Positions 1-11,649 of a stretch of DNA of 64,000 nucleotides are shown here, piece by piece (within the stretch, counting starts at the first letter, position 1; the number at the start of each line of letters is the position of its first letter). Position numbers and translations under genes: made by a program. The stretch comes from Calocera cornea HHB12733 (lineage: Eukaryota > Basidiomycota > Dacrymycetes > Dacrymycetales > Dacrymycetaceae). Location: the NCBI GenBank assembly GCA_001632435.1, contig KV423917.1, forward strand, positions 62,001 through 126,000. Direction: 5' to 3'. Below the pieces are notes generated by a model. It searched no databases. It was given only the letters and a program-made list of their open reading frames with translations, and was not told the origin of the DNA.

Positions 1-514
1 TGACGTCGCCCAACAAACCCGTGCATGCAGTCACTCAATTCGAGGCTCAACTCGCGATCCTGGAGAACAAGAATATCATCTGCGCCGGCTACAGTGCAGT
101 CATGCACGTCCACACCCTAACCGAAGAAGTTACACTTGCAGTCCGTGATCCATGCACCCAAGCATGCCTGCCTTGCTGATAATTTCTGACAGGCACTGCT
201 GCATTACTTCGACAAAAAGACTGGACGAAAGTCCAAGAAACCACCCCAGTTCGCAAAGAGGGGGCAGCGTATCATTGCTCTGATCGAAACCACCGCGCCA
301 GTATGCGTGGAACGATTCGATGATTACCCTCAGTTGGGTCGCTTTACATTGCGCGACGAGGGTAGGACGATTGCGATTGGAAAGGTTCGTCCCAGGGTCT
401 CTTAAGCATGTCTTGGTTTGACCGCCTATGTAGATCACGAAACTAATCGATTCTGGCGATCAACTGCCGGACGTGGGTGCCATGACCCTTAGTAGCTCCA
501 CCGTCGCCGCGTAA
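1..514 (+). CDS. SUP35: Translation release factor eRF3 (Sup35), 3' end only
   Basis: The gene runs in from the left edge. Three exons are visible: 1-140, 193-384 and 434-514, reading from base 3 and ending in TAA at 512-514. The introns are 52 and 49 nt. The peptide has the C-terminal beta-barrel signature of eRF3/EF-1alpha-like GTPases: AGYSAVMHVHT, LLHYFDKKTGRKSKKPPQF, the CVERF stretch and PQLGRFTLRDEGRTIAIGKV. eRF3 is the GTPase partner of eRF1 in stop-codon recognition in the cytosol. Only domain III, about 136 residues, lies here, so the GTPase domain and any prion-like N-terminus are outside the window. The KKTGRKSKKPPQF stretch favours eRF3 over EF-1alpha or Hbs1. Confidence 0.93.
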
Positions 515-611
515 GACAATTTACATGTCATTTACGTCTGCCTTGATCTGCCTGTATTATTGCAACATGAAATTGTGACTAAATAGAAAGAAATGAGATA
601 TCAGGCAGGGT

Positions 612-1262
612 AGAGCAAAGCCGCGGATGCGCAACCAAACGGAAGCAGAAAGAATGAAAACGGAAGCAACGACCCTCAGCGCAAGTAAGGAAATCGGAGC
701 CGGCGCAACCCACACGGAAGCATCTGAGACAAGCGGAAGGAGATATCTGCTGGGGTGCAAGGGACATACGACAACTGGAAGCAGAAGAATATCAGTCATC
801 CATCTTGTTTGCCTGAAATCATTCACTTCCGCTAGGACATCGACCTCCGCAAATACTGTACTATCTGTTTCCGTATTTTGCTTCCGCGGACGTAAATAAG
901 CGGAAGTACAGTTTCGGGCAGAGTCAACTTGTGCTGCCGAAAGACTTTCCTCCGAAAGCAAATTTCGTGACCTATGCAAATATCATGACAGAAGTAAACG
1001 GAAAGCGGAGGCAAATTCTTGGACGGAAACAAACACTCGGGCGGAGGCGAATATGAGGACGGAGACGGAGAGCGGAGAGAGATGGAAAAGCGGAGGTCGA
1101 AAGCGGAGGCAAGCGGGAGGGTGGAAGCAATTGATGGGGCGGAGCCGAATGCCAGAGCGGATACAATGGTGAAAGCGGAAGTAGATGGGAGAGCGGACGC
1201 ACATACTGAGGGGGAAGCAAATAGTAGGCGGAAGCAACGACTAGAGCGGAAGCAAAGACTGC
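612..1262 (+). repeat. Degenerate 18-bp array, block 1a
   Basis: Units resemble GCGGAAGCAAA followed by about seven variable bases. From about 1135 to 1262 the spacing is close to 18 bp (units at GCGGAGCCGAA, GCGGATACAAT, GCGGAAGTAGA, GCGGACGCACA). The left half is more diverged, with indels. The G/A-rich strand is the plus strand, as in every other array in this window. The function is unknown. Confidence 0.75.
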
Positions 1263-1639
1263 CATGGAGTTGAGACCCGAAACGCAAGGGCGTGCAGCTC
1301 GTGTATAATTGAAGGCTGTGTACAGACGGCACGGGCCTCACTCACAGTACCCTATCGTCAACTGTTGTGCGTATCCCAGCAAACCCAGTAACACTGAAGA
1401 CTCGGACAACATACTTGCTTGTAGCTTCCCCTCAATACAGTACTGTAGATCCTTGGTCAACTAGGGTGCCCAAGGGTAGAGCGGCAAGCCCAGTCTCTCG
1501 ATATTCAACCGCTGGGTAAGAAAGACTGACTGTCTGCAGATTGTAGATAATGGGAGAACACTACTGGCAACTCGCTGGCCCGGCCACTTTTCGAGGACGT
1601 CCGGAGTTTCGTGTCAATCGCTCTGCACTCTAACTGTGG

Positions 1640-2000
1640 GACGGAAGCAACCCCAGTGACGGAAGTACGTGCTTGAGCGGACGCAAATGGTCGAGCGGAA
1701 GTACACTGCTTACAGGAAGTAAGAAAACCGCCAACCCGCAGCAAATATGGAAGCGTAGGTAAAGCACAGGGCGGAAGCAACAACCCTCGGCGGATGCAAC
1801 AGTTGAGGAAGAAGCAGCTTTCGGAACGGAAGCATACTACCGGCGGAAGTAGACATGTCAGCTGAAGTAGACTTTTTGCAGGGCAGAAGTAAACAGCTCC
1901 ACGGAATCAAATTGTGCAGCCGAAGCAGACCATGAAATGGACGCAAAATGCCGAGCGGATGCAAAAGATTACGCGGATGCAAGTTTCCTGGCAAACGCAT
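1640..2000 (+). repeat. Degenerate 18-bp array, block 1b
   Basis: This is a second block of the same family, with units such as ACGGAAGCAACCCC, GCGGAAGTACACTG, GCGGAAGCAACAAC and GCGGATGCAAAAGA at roughly 18-bp spacing. The plus strand is again the G/A-rich strand. It is separated from block 1a by about 380 bp of unique sequence, perhaps because an older array was interrupted or eroded. Confidence 0.7.
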
Positions 2001-2160
2001 AACTACCAAACTCTCTTCAAACCGAAGCTAAGAGCCCGCTTTGGGTATACGGGAGTAAACGGAGGTATACTGGCCAAGTGCGATGGGCAAGAGATAGCCA
2101 CGGAAACCGTTTGCAGCAAACAGAAACATGATTTCATTGATTCATTTCTTCAATGCACAC

Positions 2161-4936
2161 TTAGGCTGTTCCATCCCCAAGGAACCGTGCCTTGACCTTC
2201 CGCCCACCAAGCCCAACAGCCTTCACAAATTGCACGTCACCAGGGACCAAATCCAACGCCTGATCCGACCACTTGACCGCCTCTCCATCAACGTCCATAA
2301 TGAGGCCCTTGATTGGCTTCTTGACACTGATTTCCAGGGTTTCGCCGTCGGCTGCCGTCTTGATGCTCAGGCCGACCTCGCTTGGAGCAGGATAATGGAT
2401 GTACTTGAATGGCTCGGGCCAGTTGGCGTAGCGAGCCAACACAGTGCCATCCGTCTCCAGTATTCGTGCCGAAACGATAATTGTCTTTGGGACCTCGCTC
2501 AGCTTGGTCCGGAGTGGCTGCCCGGGGACCTCGCCCTTGTAGAGCTCCGTGCTAGAATTGGGCGCAAGCACGACATCTTCAGTAAACGAGTGGGTGAAAT
2601 CCGAATTCAGGTCAAATGCCTCAACGATGAGCTTGACTTTCTTCGGCACGAGAGTGGAGTTGCAACCCCATACTTGAAGCTCCGTATTGATCACAAATTG
2701 GTCCGCACTGAGGGGGTCCTTGTACGTTGTATGATCCTTGCGTGTCATGCCAACGGTATAGGGACGCAGTTCACGCGCAACAGAGAAGAACGCCGGCTTC
2801 GGCCGTAAGAAGTAATCCACGATCGCCCAGGACGTGCAGGGCCAACAGTCGTTTATCTGCTGGTTTGTCAGCAAGAGTCCGGCTCATGTCAGCGATCTAA
2901 CAGACCTGCCAGACCAATGCACCGGCCGTATGCTCCTTTCCAGGCCCCTTCCAGTTCCGGCGCCACAGGCGATATGCCGCCGCAAGAGTTTCAGCCTGCA
3001 TCATCTGCGTATAGTACACATAGCTTTCCATGTCGAACGCATGCTTGAAGTTTTCCATCAAGTATAGCTGAAGCAAGAATTGAGAGACTGGATTGACAAA
3101 TGAGAACGGGAGACTTACCTCGAGCCGCCGCTCGAACCCGTCAGCTTTGTTGTGGTTGTTGGAGGAACGTGATTGAGGGAAACGCTCAGCCACGTCTCCA
3201 CCCAGCCAGTAATCCACGGTCCGGATATCCGGATATCCTTGCATGCCGAACTCAGAGACGAAGCGACCAGCGAGGATGTCCCAGTTATGCCAAGGTTCTT
3301 GCGAACCATGCCACACGTTCCATTGATGCAGATCACCGTGCTTCTGGTCTCTGGTGTCCTTTCCGAACCCGCTGTAGGGGCTGGAGCGGTGGTAGTGAAT
3401 GTCGCTCAGACGCGCGACCACTTCGGGCATCAATTTCTCGTAGAAATGCCTAGCCGGGAAGTCGGTCTTTGTGAAATCCTTCCTGCCACTGTTGTCGGAG
3501 TAGTCAAGATCCAGATTGAAGGACTCGGCAAGTTGGTAGTCCTCATTGTTACCGGCTAAGCCGTATGTCAGTTACCAGCAACCGATGTCGTGGAAGCGAC
3601 CCACCGAAAATGACGAGGGATGGGTGGTGTCTCAGACGTTTGACATTGCACTCGACTTCGAGCTGCACATTTTCCACCAGAGACTCGTACGCCGGGTATT
3701 GTCCACAGCCAAACATGAAGTCCTGCCAGACAAGCAGACCCAGCTCGTCACAGATGTCGTAGAAGACATCGGGTTCATAGATCCCACCACCCCATACGCG
3801 GACCATGTTTTGGTTGCCGTCCACCATCAGTTGCAACCAATCGCGGTAGCGCTGTGGAGTGATGTCGGTAAGGAAATTGTCGGCAGGAATCCAGTTGGAG
3901 CCACCGCAAAACACCGGAACATTGTTGATCTCGAAGAAGAAGGTCATCCCCTCATCATCTTCCAGAGGCCTTTGAACAACCTCGGCACGGCGGATGCCGA
4001 TCTTCTGGGTGGCAGCATTGAGAACAGCGCCCTGAGAGTCCGCAAGCTGTACATCCAGAGTGTAGACTGGCTGCTTGCCATAGCCTACAGGGTACCACAG
4101 CTCGAGGTCGCCCTTTGCGAACTTCCAGGAAAGCTTGCCCTTCCCACCCTTGACCTTCGCTTCCCCAGTCTTGACGACCTTGCCGGAAGGTGCCTTCAGG
4201 ACAACCTGGACGGTCGACCCTGTCGCTGGGGCGCCGTCCACCTCGAACGTCGTCGTGATGGTCGCAGACAGATCCCGATCCACGATGGAGCTCACACGCA
4301 GATCAGAAATGCGCGCCGTATACGTCTCCAAAGTAATCGGGCGCCATGGTCCGACAGTCATGAGGATAGGGCCCCAATCCCATCCGTAGTTGTATTGAGC
4401 CTTGCGGATATGGAGACGGCTTGAATCTCCGTTCCAGAGCTTCATCTTGCCATGCTCCAGCTCCAGCGCTCTCCCCTTCCTGTATGCGCTCGCGAACTTG
4501 AGGTAGATCTCGTTGACGCCAGCCTTGAGATACTTCTTCACGTCGACGCGGTACGTCATGAACATGTTCTGAGTCTCGAGCACGGTCTGACCGTTGACGA
4601 TCACGGTGGCAAATGTGTCGAGGCCCTCGAAGACAAGGTCGGCATGGGGCTCGCGCAGCTGCTCCGCTGCCAGTTCCACAACAGTCTTGAAAGCCCAGTC
4701 GGCCTCTCCGATCCCTGAAGCCCGATCAGCGGGGTGGCCCTCATGGCGGGGAGCATGCCGTGCTTACACTGAACATCCCACTCGTGCAGCGCAATGTAAG
4801 GATCAGGGATCTTGCCTGCCTTGAGCAGCTCAACGTGCACCGAGGTCGGGAACGACTCGCAAGAGGCCCACTCCGTCTGGGATGGAGTGAGTTGGGCGTA
4901 GTCCCAACCCTTGTCGATGGGGATTTTGAGCGGCAT
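2161..4936 (-). CDS. GH2 beta-mannosidase, intracellular type
   Basis: Beta-mannosidase removes terminal beta-1,4-linked mannose from manno-oligosaccharides. Exons on the minus strand are 4936-4768, 4714-3605, 3555-3119, 3067-2906 and 2856-2161, giving 857 residues in closed phase; the introns are 49-53 nt. The first ATG after the upstream stop region gives MPLKIPIDKGWDYAQL, which carries no signal peptide, so the enzyme is probably cytosolic (MndB-like). The jelly-roll N-terminal part has ADLVFEGLDTFATVIVNG. The acid/base Glu lies in the AGNNE motif (about residue 431) and the nucleophile in SEFGMQGYP (about 528). Length and order fit GH2 beta-mannosidases. The intron at 3556-3604 splits the motif just before GNNE, and only the phase-1 donor gives an intact AGNNE. 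Confidence 0.93.
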
Positions 4937-5322
4937 TTGGTTACGGTTGTTAGTGGTGGAAGGGGGATGCGGGTAACGAGATGACAAGGGAGAGAGTAAG
5001 CCAGGTCATGAGCCGAGCCGGTGTTTAATATATGTGCAGGTGCGACCCATCGGTGGATAGACCTCGGTCCAGAGGGCAATGTGACACTGCGCTCGGCGTA
5101 TGGTCCGCGTCCCTGGAGCATGACGAAGGCGCGCGTGTTCCCCCGAGCGCGCAGCCAACGCATCCGATTGGCCCAGCCAGCGTCCTTCCCAACACGGCCC
5201 TCTCCGTCCCATCCCGCCTTGCCGCGGGGATTCGCCGCACATTCACTCCACCAATGTGTCGCCCTGGCTGCTGTCAACCCCTCCACGGACGGACCCGCCA
5301 AACATCGGGGCGCCCCTCCCAT
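4937..5322. other. Upstream region of beta-mannosidase
   Basis: This 386-bp stretch is GC-rich upstream sequence of the minus-strand beta-mannosidase. Several overlapping short frames exist on both strands, but none has splice continuity or a recognisable motif. I see no gene here. Confidence 0.5.
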
Positions 5323-7143
5323 TCAGTACACAGGTGAACGCATAATAGGGCAACAGTAACCGCCTACCCATCTATCTGCGCATGCTCCCATACGTCTCGC
5401 CGTCGCCTTGAACCCAGCGTCGATGTCTCCCTGCGGGTTCTGCGCGTTCTCAACTACAGCCACCGCCGTCGCTGTGTCTTTGCTCCAGTTGATCATTGGA
5501 AGAACATCCGCCTTGTCCGAGACATTCGGGCGCCAAACGACCCCGTGCAGGTCTGAACCGTGGATCAGTGCGCTCGCGACTCGGCGGGCAGCCATTGCGA
5601 CAAGTTCTTGAATATTCGCCGCGGATGCATATATACAAATGAAGGACGAGAGCCGATAAATGCAGATGGTTACCACGAGCGCTCCCAGAACGCCATTTAC
5701 ACCGCCGTTGCCGGGGATCGACGCCGTATTCTTGGGGTGTTTCGTCAAACACTGCTTTGAAGCAACCGTACAGCTCTTGAAGCTGCATGTCAGGAACTTT
5801 GTTGAGCGGCCGCGAGCATGCATGCAGGTTGAACACGGAAAACACCAAGGGTTGGTGGTGCAATGGATAGTGCTGCTGCATCGCGACAGCGTCGCGTTAC
5901 GAGGGGCCGCATCGCCCTAGAAGGATCAACCTCCTCTTTCTTCACAGCGCCAAAAGTCTTCCAGGAGCTGTTCCCAGGGTTCGTGAACAAGAAATGTTTC
6001 GTCTCCACCGCACCTGACGATTGGTCAGTAAGGAGGTTATGCACTCAGTAGGTGAATAGCCACCACCTCTGCTGCATCTTGGCAACATCAATAGTAGCGT
6101 AATTCTGGTGAATCATCTCCTGGAACGAAGTCGACAGGTCAATGACTTCGCCGACAACCTCCACAAGCTCCTTCTTCAGGCCCCTTGGGCTATGTGAGCT
6201 CCGGTCTCTCCTTTGATTCTCCGGGCCCACGCAGGAGTTTTCAAGAACTTATTGAATTCATCCGCTCCTTGGCCGCGTTCGAGTCATCATGCAGGCGGTC
6301 CTTTCACACAATGAGCGGATGTGGGTAGTCAGTCGACTTTGACACTTCATTGACGGCGGCGTGGATGAGTCTTGTAGAGAGCTTGTGGAGGGCTCCCCTT
6401 GATAAACATGTCGAATCCGCTGGTACCAAGCATGTCGATCTTCTTCTCCAGGGCCTTCTCCAATGCGGCGAGCTTCCCTACCTCATCAGGGGTTGACGGA
6501 GGCCGGATCTTCTTCGACACCTTGCAGTTGTTCCGGAGATCTGAGAATGATCTCCGCATGCAGCGGGAGAAAGCATGTTTGCCGCATGCAGCGGGAGAAA
6601 GCATGTTTGGAACGGCTTAGTCCAGGCGGCTGCGATGTGAAACCTAAGCTGGAGCTTCTGGTTGGGAGTCCGGTCGGCAAGGCAGAATGCAGTTGCGTTC
6701 GCCTTAAGTACCCATGATGGAAACATTAGATCCGGAGCTTCCACGCTGACAAGCCGCCCTCTTGGTCGAGTGAGATACTCGTTTACAGATCTGGGAGAAA
6801 TCTCTGCGGGCTCGTCTGCAGTAGCGTTAGAGGCACAGGGAATGGTCCGGAGAGCTGCTGTACCATAATAAGCACCATTGACCTTAACGAAACTCCAGCC
6901 GCTCTCATCGATGACCAGGCTCCGGCGCTCCGCTGCTTTCCGTCGAAACCTTCGCAACGGAGGAGATCGAACCCGCAGACCCCCCCTGCCCGAAGGCGTT
7001 TCACCTATTCCGCGTCGACCCAAACTCGACTTCCGCGTGACTGGCGACAAAGTAGATCTCCGCTCCCTCGTTGTCCGGCGTATGGGTTCATCCACGACGA
7101 GCGACCTCCGGGTTTCCGCGTGTATGAAGATCTTACCATGCAC
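5323..7143 (-). pseudogene. Unrecognised multi-exon locus, possibly decayed
   Basis: Peptide segments that look protein-like lie in order on the minus strand but do not join into one clean model. They are WSFVKVNGAYYGTAAL (about 6860), a DEVGKLAALEKALEKKIDM segment (about 6450), FLKTPAWARRIKGETGAH (about 6220), VGEVIDLSTSFQEMIHQNY (about 6130), MQLQELYGCFKAVFDETPQ (about 5770) and a segment with VVWRPNVSDKADVLPMINW (about 5510). I do not recognise the family. A 28-bp tandem duplication at 6554-6609 and in-frame stops between segments suggest either decay or many short introns I could not place. The 5323-5823 part is the best preserved. It could still be a functional gene. Confidence 0.35.
6554..6609. 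repeat. 28-bp perfect tandem duplication
   Basis: Two head-to-tail identical copies, 6554-6581 and 6582-6609, each begin CCGCATGCAGCGGGAGAAAG. Since 28 is not a multiple of three, the second copy shifts any frame through it, which fits a decaying locus. Confidence 0.9.
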
Positions 7144-8170
7144 ATCTTGACGTGCTCAGCGTTTTTGAGTGTTTGAAAGCTTCTCGTAGACGTTCGAGCT
7201 GTGCATCCTTGGCTCACTCATGGAGTCATGGTGACCGGGTCGAACTCGCATGCCTGCTGACCACCGATATTGGGTCAGACGGGCTCTCAAGCTGGAGAAT
7301 GATGGGCGCCACCTTTTGAAAGAGTCGACGACCGCCACAATCTCGAAAGTAGAGGTACGTTGTCATGATCCTCGCCGCGAGCGGGCTTCGCAAACGTACG
7401 CTTCTCGAGGGTCTCTTGCGACGGGCGACGGCGTAGCATCGTACGAGAAGCTTGTCCTTTGGCTCGACTGCTGGAGATGCGACGGGTGAAGGGGTGGTGA
7501 ACGGCAACGGTCGTTGAGAAGCGTGCGCCAGTAGAAGGCCACGAAGCTGGACGTTTCGACTGTGATGGACGAGGTGCTTCGCTGTAAGAAGAGAAATAGG
7601 AAAAAGTGCGTCTTGTCTCGGTGTACATGACTGCGACATCGGGCGAAGGTGATGGAGAAGAGGTGTCCTCCGAGGCTGTCGGGGGAAGGGGCCGTGACGA
7701 TGCTGCGAGGAGGGAGTCGAGCATGAGGATGACTGCTGGGTGAAAAGGGAAGGGAGGAGCAAGAGGGGGAAGAGAACACTGGGAGGGAAGCTCGTGACGG
7801 TTGTGGGCCGCAGTGAAGCACGGATGTTAGGCCTACTGATGCACAATGTGGGCTCACATTATGAGCTCTCGTCATCGGTGCACGTATGGTGGGCCGTGGC
7901 CGAACTCTGTCGCTGACGACTGGAACGAGAGTGATTATGAGCCCGTGCTGTGCCCTGCGTTTCCAGGAACAGCAACCCCCCCACTGCAAAGTATCAAACC
8001 TTGCACTTTTGATGGTCCGTCGTATGAGGAAAGCTTGACATGCATATGACGCAGCGCTAGGCTGGTCAGCTGACACGAGACTGAGGCCCTCCGCGTCTAT
8101 CCGTTCCAAAGCGCCTTAGTATAACAAGTTCTCGGAACATGATCCAGACGACGAGTGGTCTACTGTATGT
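7144..8170. other. Interval without a firm gene
   Basis: The best candidate is a 145-residue Ser/Pro/Arg-rich minus-strand frame, 7724-7287, starting MLDSLLAASSRPLPPTASED and ending in SPA. It has no known motif and no neighbour that supports it. Other frames on both strands overlap it. I would not call a gene here without transcript data. Confidence 0.35.
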
Positions 8171-10594
8171 TTAGATCAACCCCTCACCCTCTAACTCCCG
8201 TTGAAGCCGCCTTGCGAACCTCGACCACGGCTGCCAGGTCCGTTTCCGTGGGATCCCAGGTGGCAAACCATTCCCTGCGCCCAGCGCTAGAGTGATATCG
8301 GGGCTGCGACAATGCATATTAGACTTAGCTGAGCGCTGTGACGGTAATTGGCGACTCACTCCGCGTAAAGATCGAAGTGATTGGTGCCGCCACACGTTTC
8401 CGCTGGGTTTCCCAGGCACGCAGTAGCACAAGCATCCAAGCTGGCTGGCACAGCGCCAAAGTAGAGGCCGTCAGAGCAGAAGCACTCGTCTCCGGCCTCG
8501 ACAGCGGCATACGGATAGTTGAGGTTGGCACAGATGTTCACACAGACCTCAACCGTGAGTTCTGCTTCCACCGTCGTAAGATTGGCTACACTGTGGATGA
8601 TATTACCGGTCACTGAGTCCGTGGGCTCCGAGAAGCAGCCAGCGTAAGTGTAGGCCGGTGCAGGCGCCGTTTGTGTCCCTGTTGCTGGTGTCGCTGCCGG
8701 CTGAGAGACCGTAACAGGGACTGTCACTGTTACTGTGCCGGATACGGATAAAGTGTTCGTCACGATGGGGATGCCGCCGCCCGTGGCAGTTGCAAGTGTC
8801 GTGGTAGTTGAAGAGGTGGTTGACGAGCCGGATCCCGAGCTGGAAATGGTTCCAGATCCGGGCGAGCTCTCAACTGCGCCCGTAGGTGTAGTCGTTGTCG
8901 TACCGGCTGTCGTCGTCACTGCTGGATTTGTCGTAACCGCCGTCGGACTACCGCTCAATGTGTCGATAGGGAGGACTGCTGTCGTCAGAGCCGGGTCGCC
9001 GGGAGCGGTGGTCGGAACAGGTAGCCCATCAGATGTAACTCCCGCAACACTGCCGCGATGTCAGTACAAGCCCCGCCACGCTACGATTGAGCACGTACTT
9101 GGCGAAAAGTGTGAGCCGATAGTTGCCACCGCATGTGTTCGTAGAATCTCCAGAGCAGGGCATATCACAACCATCGGATGGCGAAGCACCGTTGTCGACT
9201 GTGTTGCCGCAGTAGCACTGATCGCCGTTCTCAACGCCAGCGAGCACGAACCCGAGTGACGCGCAATAGGACAGGCAGCCCTGGATAGTGAGATCGTTCT
9301 GGTCACCGCTGAACGCCCCGTTGAGGCCGCGGATGTCCGGATTGCCAGGTTGCGGCTCGGAGTAGCAGCCGATCTGGACAAACGTAACAGCGTTGCTGCT
9401 GGGCACAGACGCGCTGGTGGTTGTTGTGGACGATGTCGAGACCGCGTTTGTTGACGTTGACATTGAAGGAGGCGGCGGGGGAGGCGGAACTGATACCGGG
9501 CCTCCCCCGGTACCGCCAGAGCCTCCCGTTCCTCCGGAGCCCCCAGTGCCACCGGTACCCCCAGTGCCACCGGTACCCCCAGTGCCACCGGTACCCCCAG
9601 TGCCACCGGTACCCCCAGTGCCACCGGTACCCCCAGTGCCTCCTGTACCGCCTGAACCACCCGTACCGCCTGTGCCTCCGGTGCCTCCCGTGCTACCAAT
9701 GCCACCAGTGCCTCCGGTACCTCCGGTGCCACCAGTGCCTCCGGTACCTCCGGTGCCACCAGTGCCTCCGGTACCTCCGGTGTCACCAGTACCTCCGGTG
9801 CCACCAGTACCACCAGTGCCTCCGGTACCACCAGTGCCACCAGTGCCTCCGGTACCACCAGTGCCACCAGTGCCTCCGGTACCTCCGGTACCACTAGTGC
9901 CGCCGCTGCTACCAGTGCCTCCCGGGCCTCCGGTACCACCTGTTCGCCCTCCACCTCCGGTACCCCCTGAGCCCGCGGATCCGCCTGATCCTCCCGGCTG
10001 GCCAGACGAACCGGCCCCTCCGCTAGAGCCTCCGCTTGCTGCTCCGTTAGGAGATCCTCCAGATCCTCCGGTGCCATTGCCGCTGCCAGGAGGTGGGGCC
10101 CCTGAGCCACCACCGCCAGAACCTCCTCCGCCAGAAGGGTTCAGACTGCACAAGGACCATGAGTGATTGGGTGGGAGGCGAGGTGAGGACGCTCACTTGT
10201 AGATTCTGACGTAGCCCGCGGGAACTGAAGTAGGATCATCCGTCGCGATCAGCTCCGAGCCATCGATATTGTTGCTGCAAATGCAGAAGATGCCGCCCTC
10301 TGCGGATGCGGAGTACATGAATCCAGCATTTGCGCAGACAGATTCGCAGTCGCCATCAGGATCCGTCGAAAGAAAGGTCTGAGAGGCGACCGTCGCAGGA
10401 GCAAGGGCAGGAATGGGTGCAAAGCCGATATTAGAGCCGCTGAGGTTGAGCGATCAGCGTCCGATGCTCGCCCATGTGCAGAGGACATCCACTCACGAAA
10501 CAGACGGGCAGAGAGCGCGCTTACCAACTGTGAGAGCCGATGCCGAGGGAATTCCGATGGCCAGGAGTACTGAGGGAAGAATCGAGAAAAGCAT
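8171..10594 (-). CDS. Secreted protein with three WSC domains and a Gly/Thr repeat tract
   Basis: Exons are 10594-10497, 10439-10197, 10145-9099, 9049-8360 and 8303-8171, giving 736 residues in closed phase with introns of 49-57 nt. A signal peptide is clear (MLFSILPSVLLAIGIPSASA, then LTVGKRA). Three Cys-rich WSC-type modules follow: a degenerate one (GDCESVCANAG ... GIFCICSNN), one with IGCYSEPQPGN ... CGGNYRLTLFA, and one with AGCFSEPTDSV ... CGGTNHFDLYAE. WSC modules bind carbohydrate in wall sensors and secreted enzymes. Modules 1 and 2 are separated by a long low-complexity GTGGTGG tract (about residues 120-350), modules 2 and 3 by Ser/Thr-rich linkers. There is no transmembrane helix after the signal, so the protein is probably wall-associated or secreted. 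The first intron is placed at GTGAGT after the SV codons, the only choice that keeps frame. Confidence 0.88.
9535..9930 (-). repeat. Coding minisatellite for the Gly-Thr-Gly-Gly tract
   Basis: Tandem units of the type GTGCCACCGGTACCCCCA (18 bp on the plus strand) are nearly identical between about 9540 and 9640, then become 9- to 18-bp variants. All keep the frame of the WSC protein, so copy number can vary without a frameshift. The reverse frame would encode a Pro/Val collagen-like repeat and is not a gene. Confidence 0.85.
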
Positions 10595-10704
10595 AACAGA
10601 AGCGAGCGGAGTTGTCGGTGAAGGGTCGGACGTCCGACGGATGTCAGACAGGGTGGAAGAGTCCCAAAAGCTTACGATGTTTGTAAACAAACATGGCGAA
10701 GACC

Positions 10705-10713
10705 CTTTATACC
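10705..10713 (-). promoter_or_regulatory. Possible TATA element of the WSC gene
   Basis: GGTATAAAG reads on the minus strand about 110 bp upstream of the ATG at 10594, a usual distance for a fungal TATA box. No transcript start can be seen. Confidence 0.35.
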
Positions 10714-11242
10714 GATAGCAGCAAGTCCATAGCGCAGGAGAGCAGCCAGCCAACAGATGTAGCCCCGTACAAAGACAGTACTAGACGAAGGCGAACGCAT
10801 CAACCAACTCGCGAGTTATGACCTCACGGCCATTGCACCAGGGCAGGAGATGGACGGGGCAGGTAACTTTGTGTATTACGTCACGCTGTCAGCCACTGGT
10901 CCGGAGTGCAAGTAAGGCCGTGTGTAGGAGGTGTGTGGATGGCTTGCGGAACATGGCGCGTATTTGCGGCGACGGAGCGAGGCACATCAGATGCTTCCGG
11001 TCGCGAAGTGACGAACGCCGCGGGACCAACTGCTTGGGCAGCTCGGCGCACTCGCCGTCTTTCCCTCCAAGCACCCAACGTGATGCGGTTACCTGCGAAC
11101 GCGCGTGCCTTAATCTTCAACACGGTGGGTGCGAGAAGCGCATCCCCAGCGGCTGTCCTGTTCCCATGTAGTACCTGCTGTCGTTATCGTCCTGAATGGG
11201 GGGCATGCCTCTAGGCATGCCATTGAAGAGGTCCCATCCCGG

Positions 11243-11523
11243 TACTGTACAGCGCAGTGAAGATGAAATTGTAACCTGTAACGGGTCCCATTTTTCACCT
11301 GTCCAATTGAAACATGTAACACTGTCAAAGGACCTTATTTCATTTTCAGGATACTTAATCGCTTAGCTAAGGTCGGACTAACATCGGCTCCGAGCTTTTT
11401 ATAAGGGAAAGTTAAAAAATGTAACGGCCCGTGGACCTTATTTTTCAACCCGACCTCTCAAGGATGCGTCCGCTCAAGGGCTATGCTCGGAGCTATTTTT
11501 CACCTTCACTGCGCTGTACAGTA
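11243..11523. mobile_element. MITE with 20-bp perfect terminal inverted repeats, TA-flanked
   Basis: The left end reads TACTGTACAGCGCAGTGAAG and the right end is its exact reverse complement (11504-11523), with further similarity inwards (GATGAAA versus GGTGAAA). The outermost TA on each side fits a TA target-site duplication, as made by Tc1/mariner elements. The element is 281 bp, AT-richer than its surroundings, and has no coding capacity. Internal motifs repeat (GTAACGG..., TTATTTTTCA). It is therefore likely a non-autonomous element. Confidence 0.85.
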
Positions 11524-11649
11524 GAGTTGCGACCTCACCCTCTCGGGAGGTTGCCGTAGACCATTTGGAAGAATGCTCGCCCGGAAAGTATTGCAGAAGG
11601 CGAATGCAGCGCTTGAGATACTCTCGGGTGTGTGGGTGCGGCACACGAA

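Larger units (their letters stand above)
515..2160. other. Gene-free interval between two convergent gene ends
   Basis: The interval lies between the stop of eRF3 (+) and the stop of beta-mannosidase (-). Most of it is two blocks of degenerate 18-bp purine-rich repeats, listed separately. Between them, at about 1265-1640, is unique sequence in which I see no gene. Long reading frames across the arrays arise because the period is a multiple of three. Confidence 0.7.

Noticed and set aside
9393..10166. Plus-strand frame encoding a long Pro/Val collagen-like repeat
   Set aside because: It is the antisense of the Gly/Thr tract of the WSC gene; the minus strand has signal peptide, splice sites and Cys modules, the plus strand has none.
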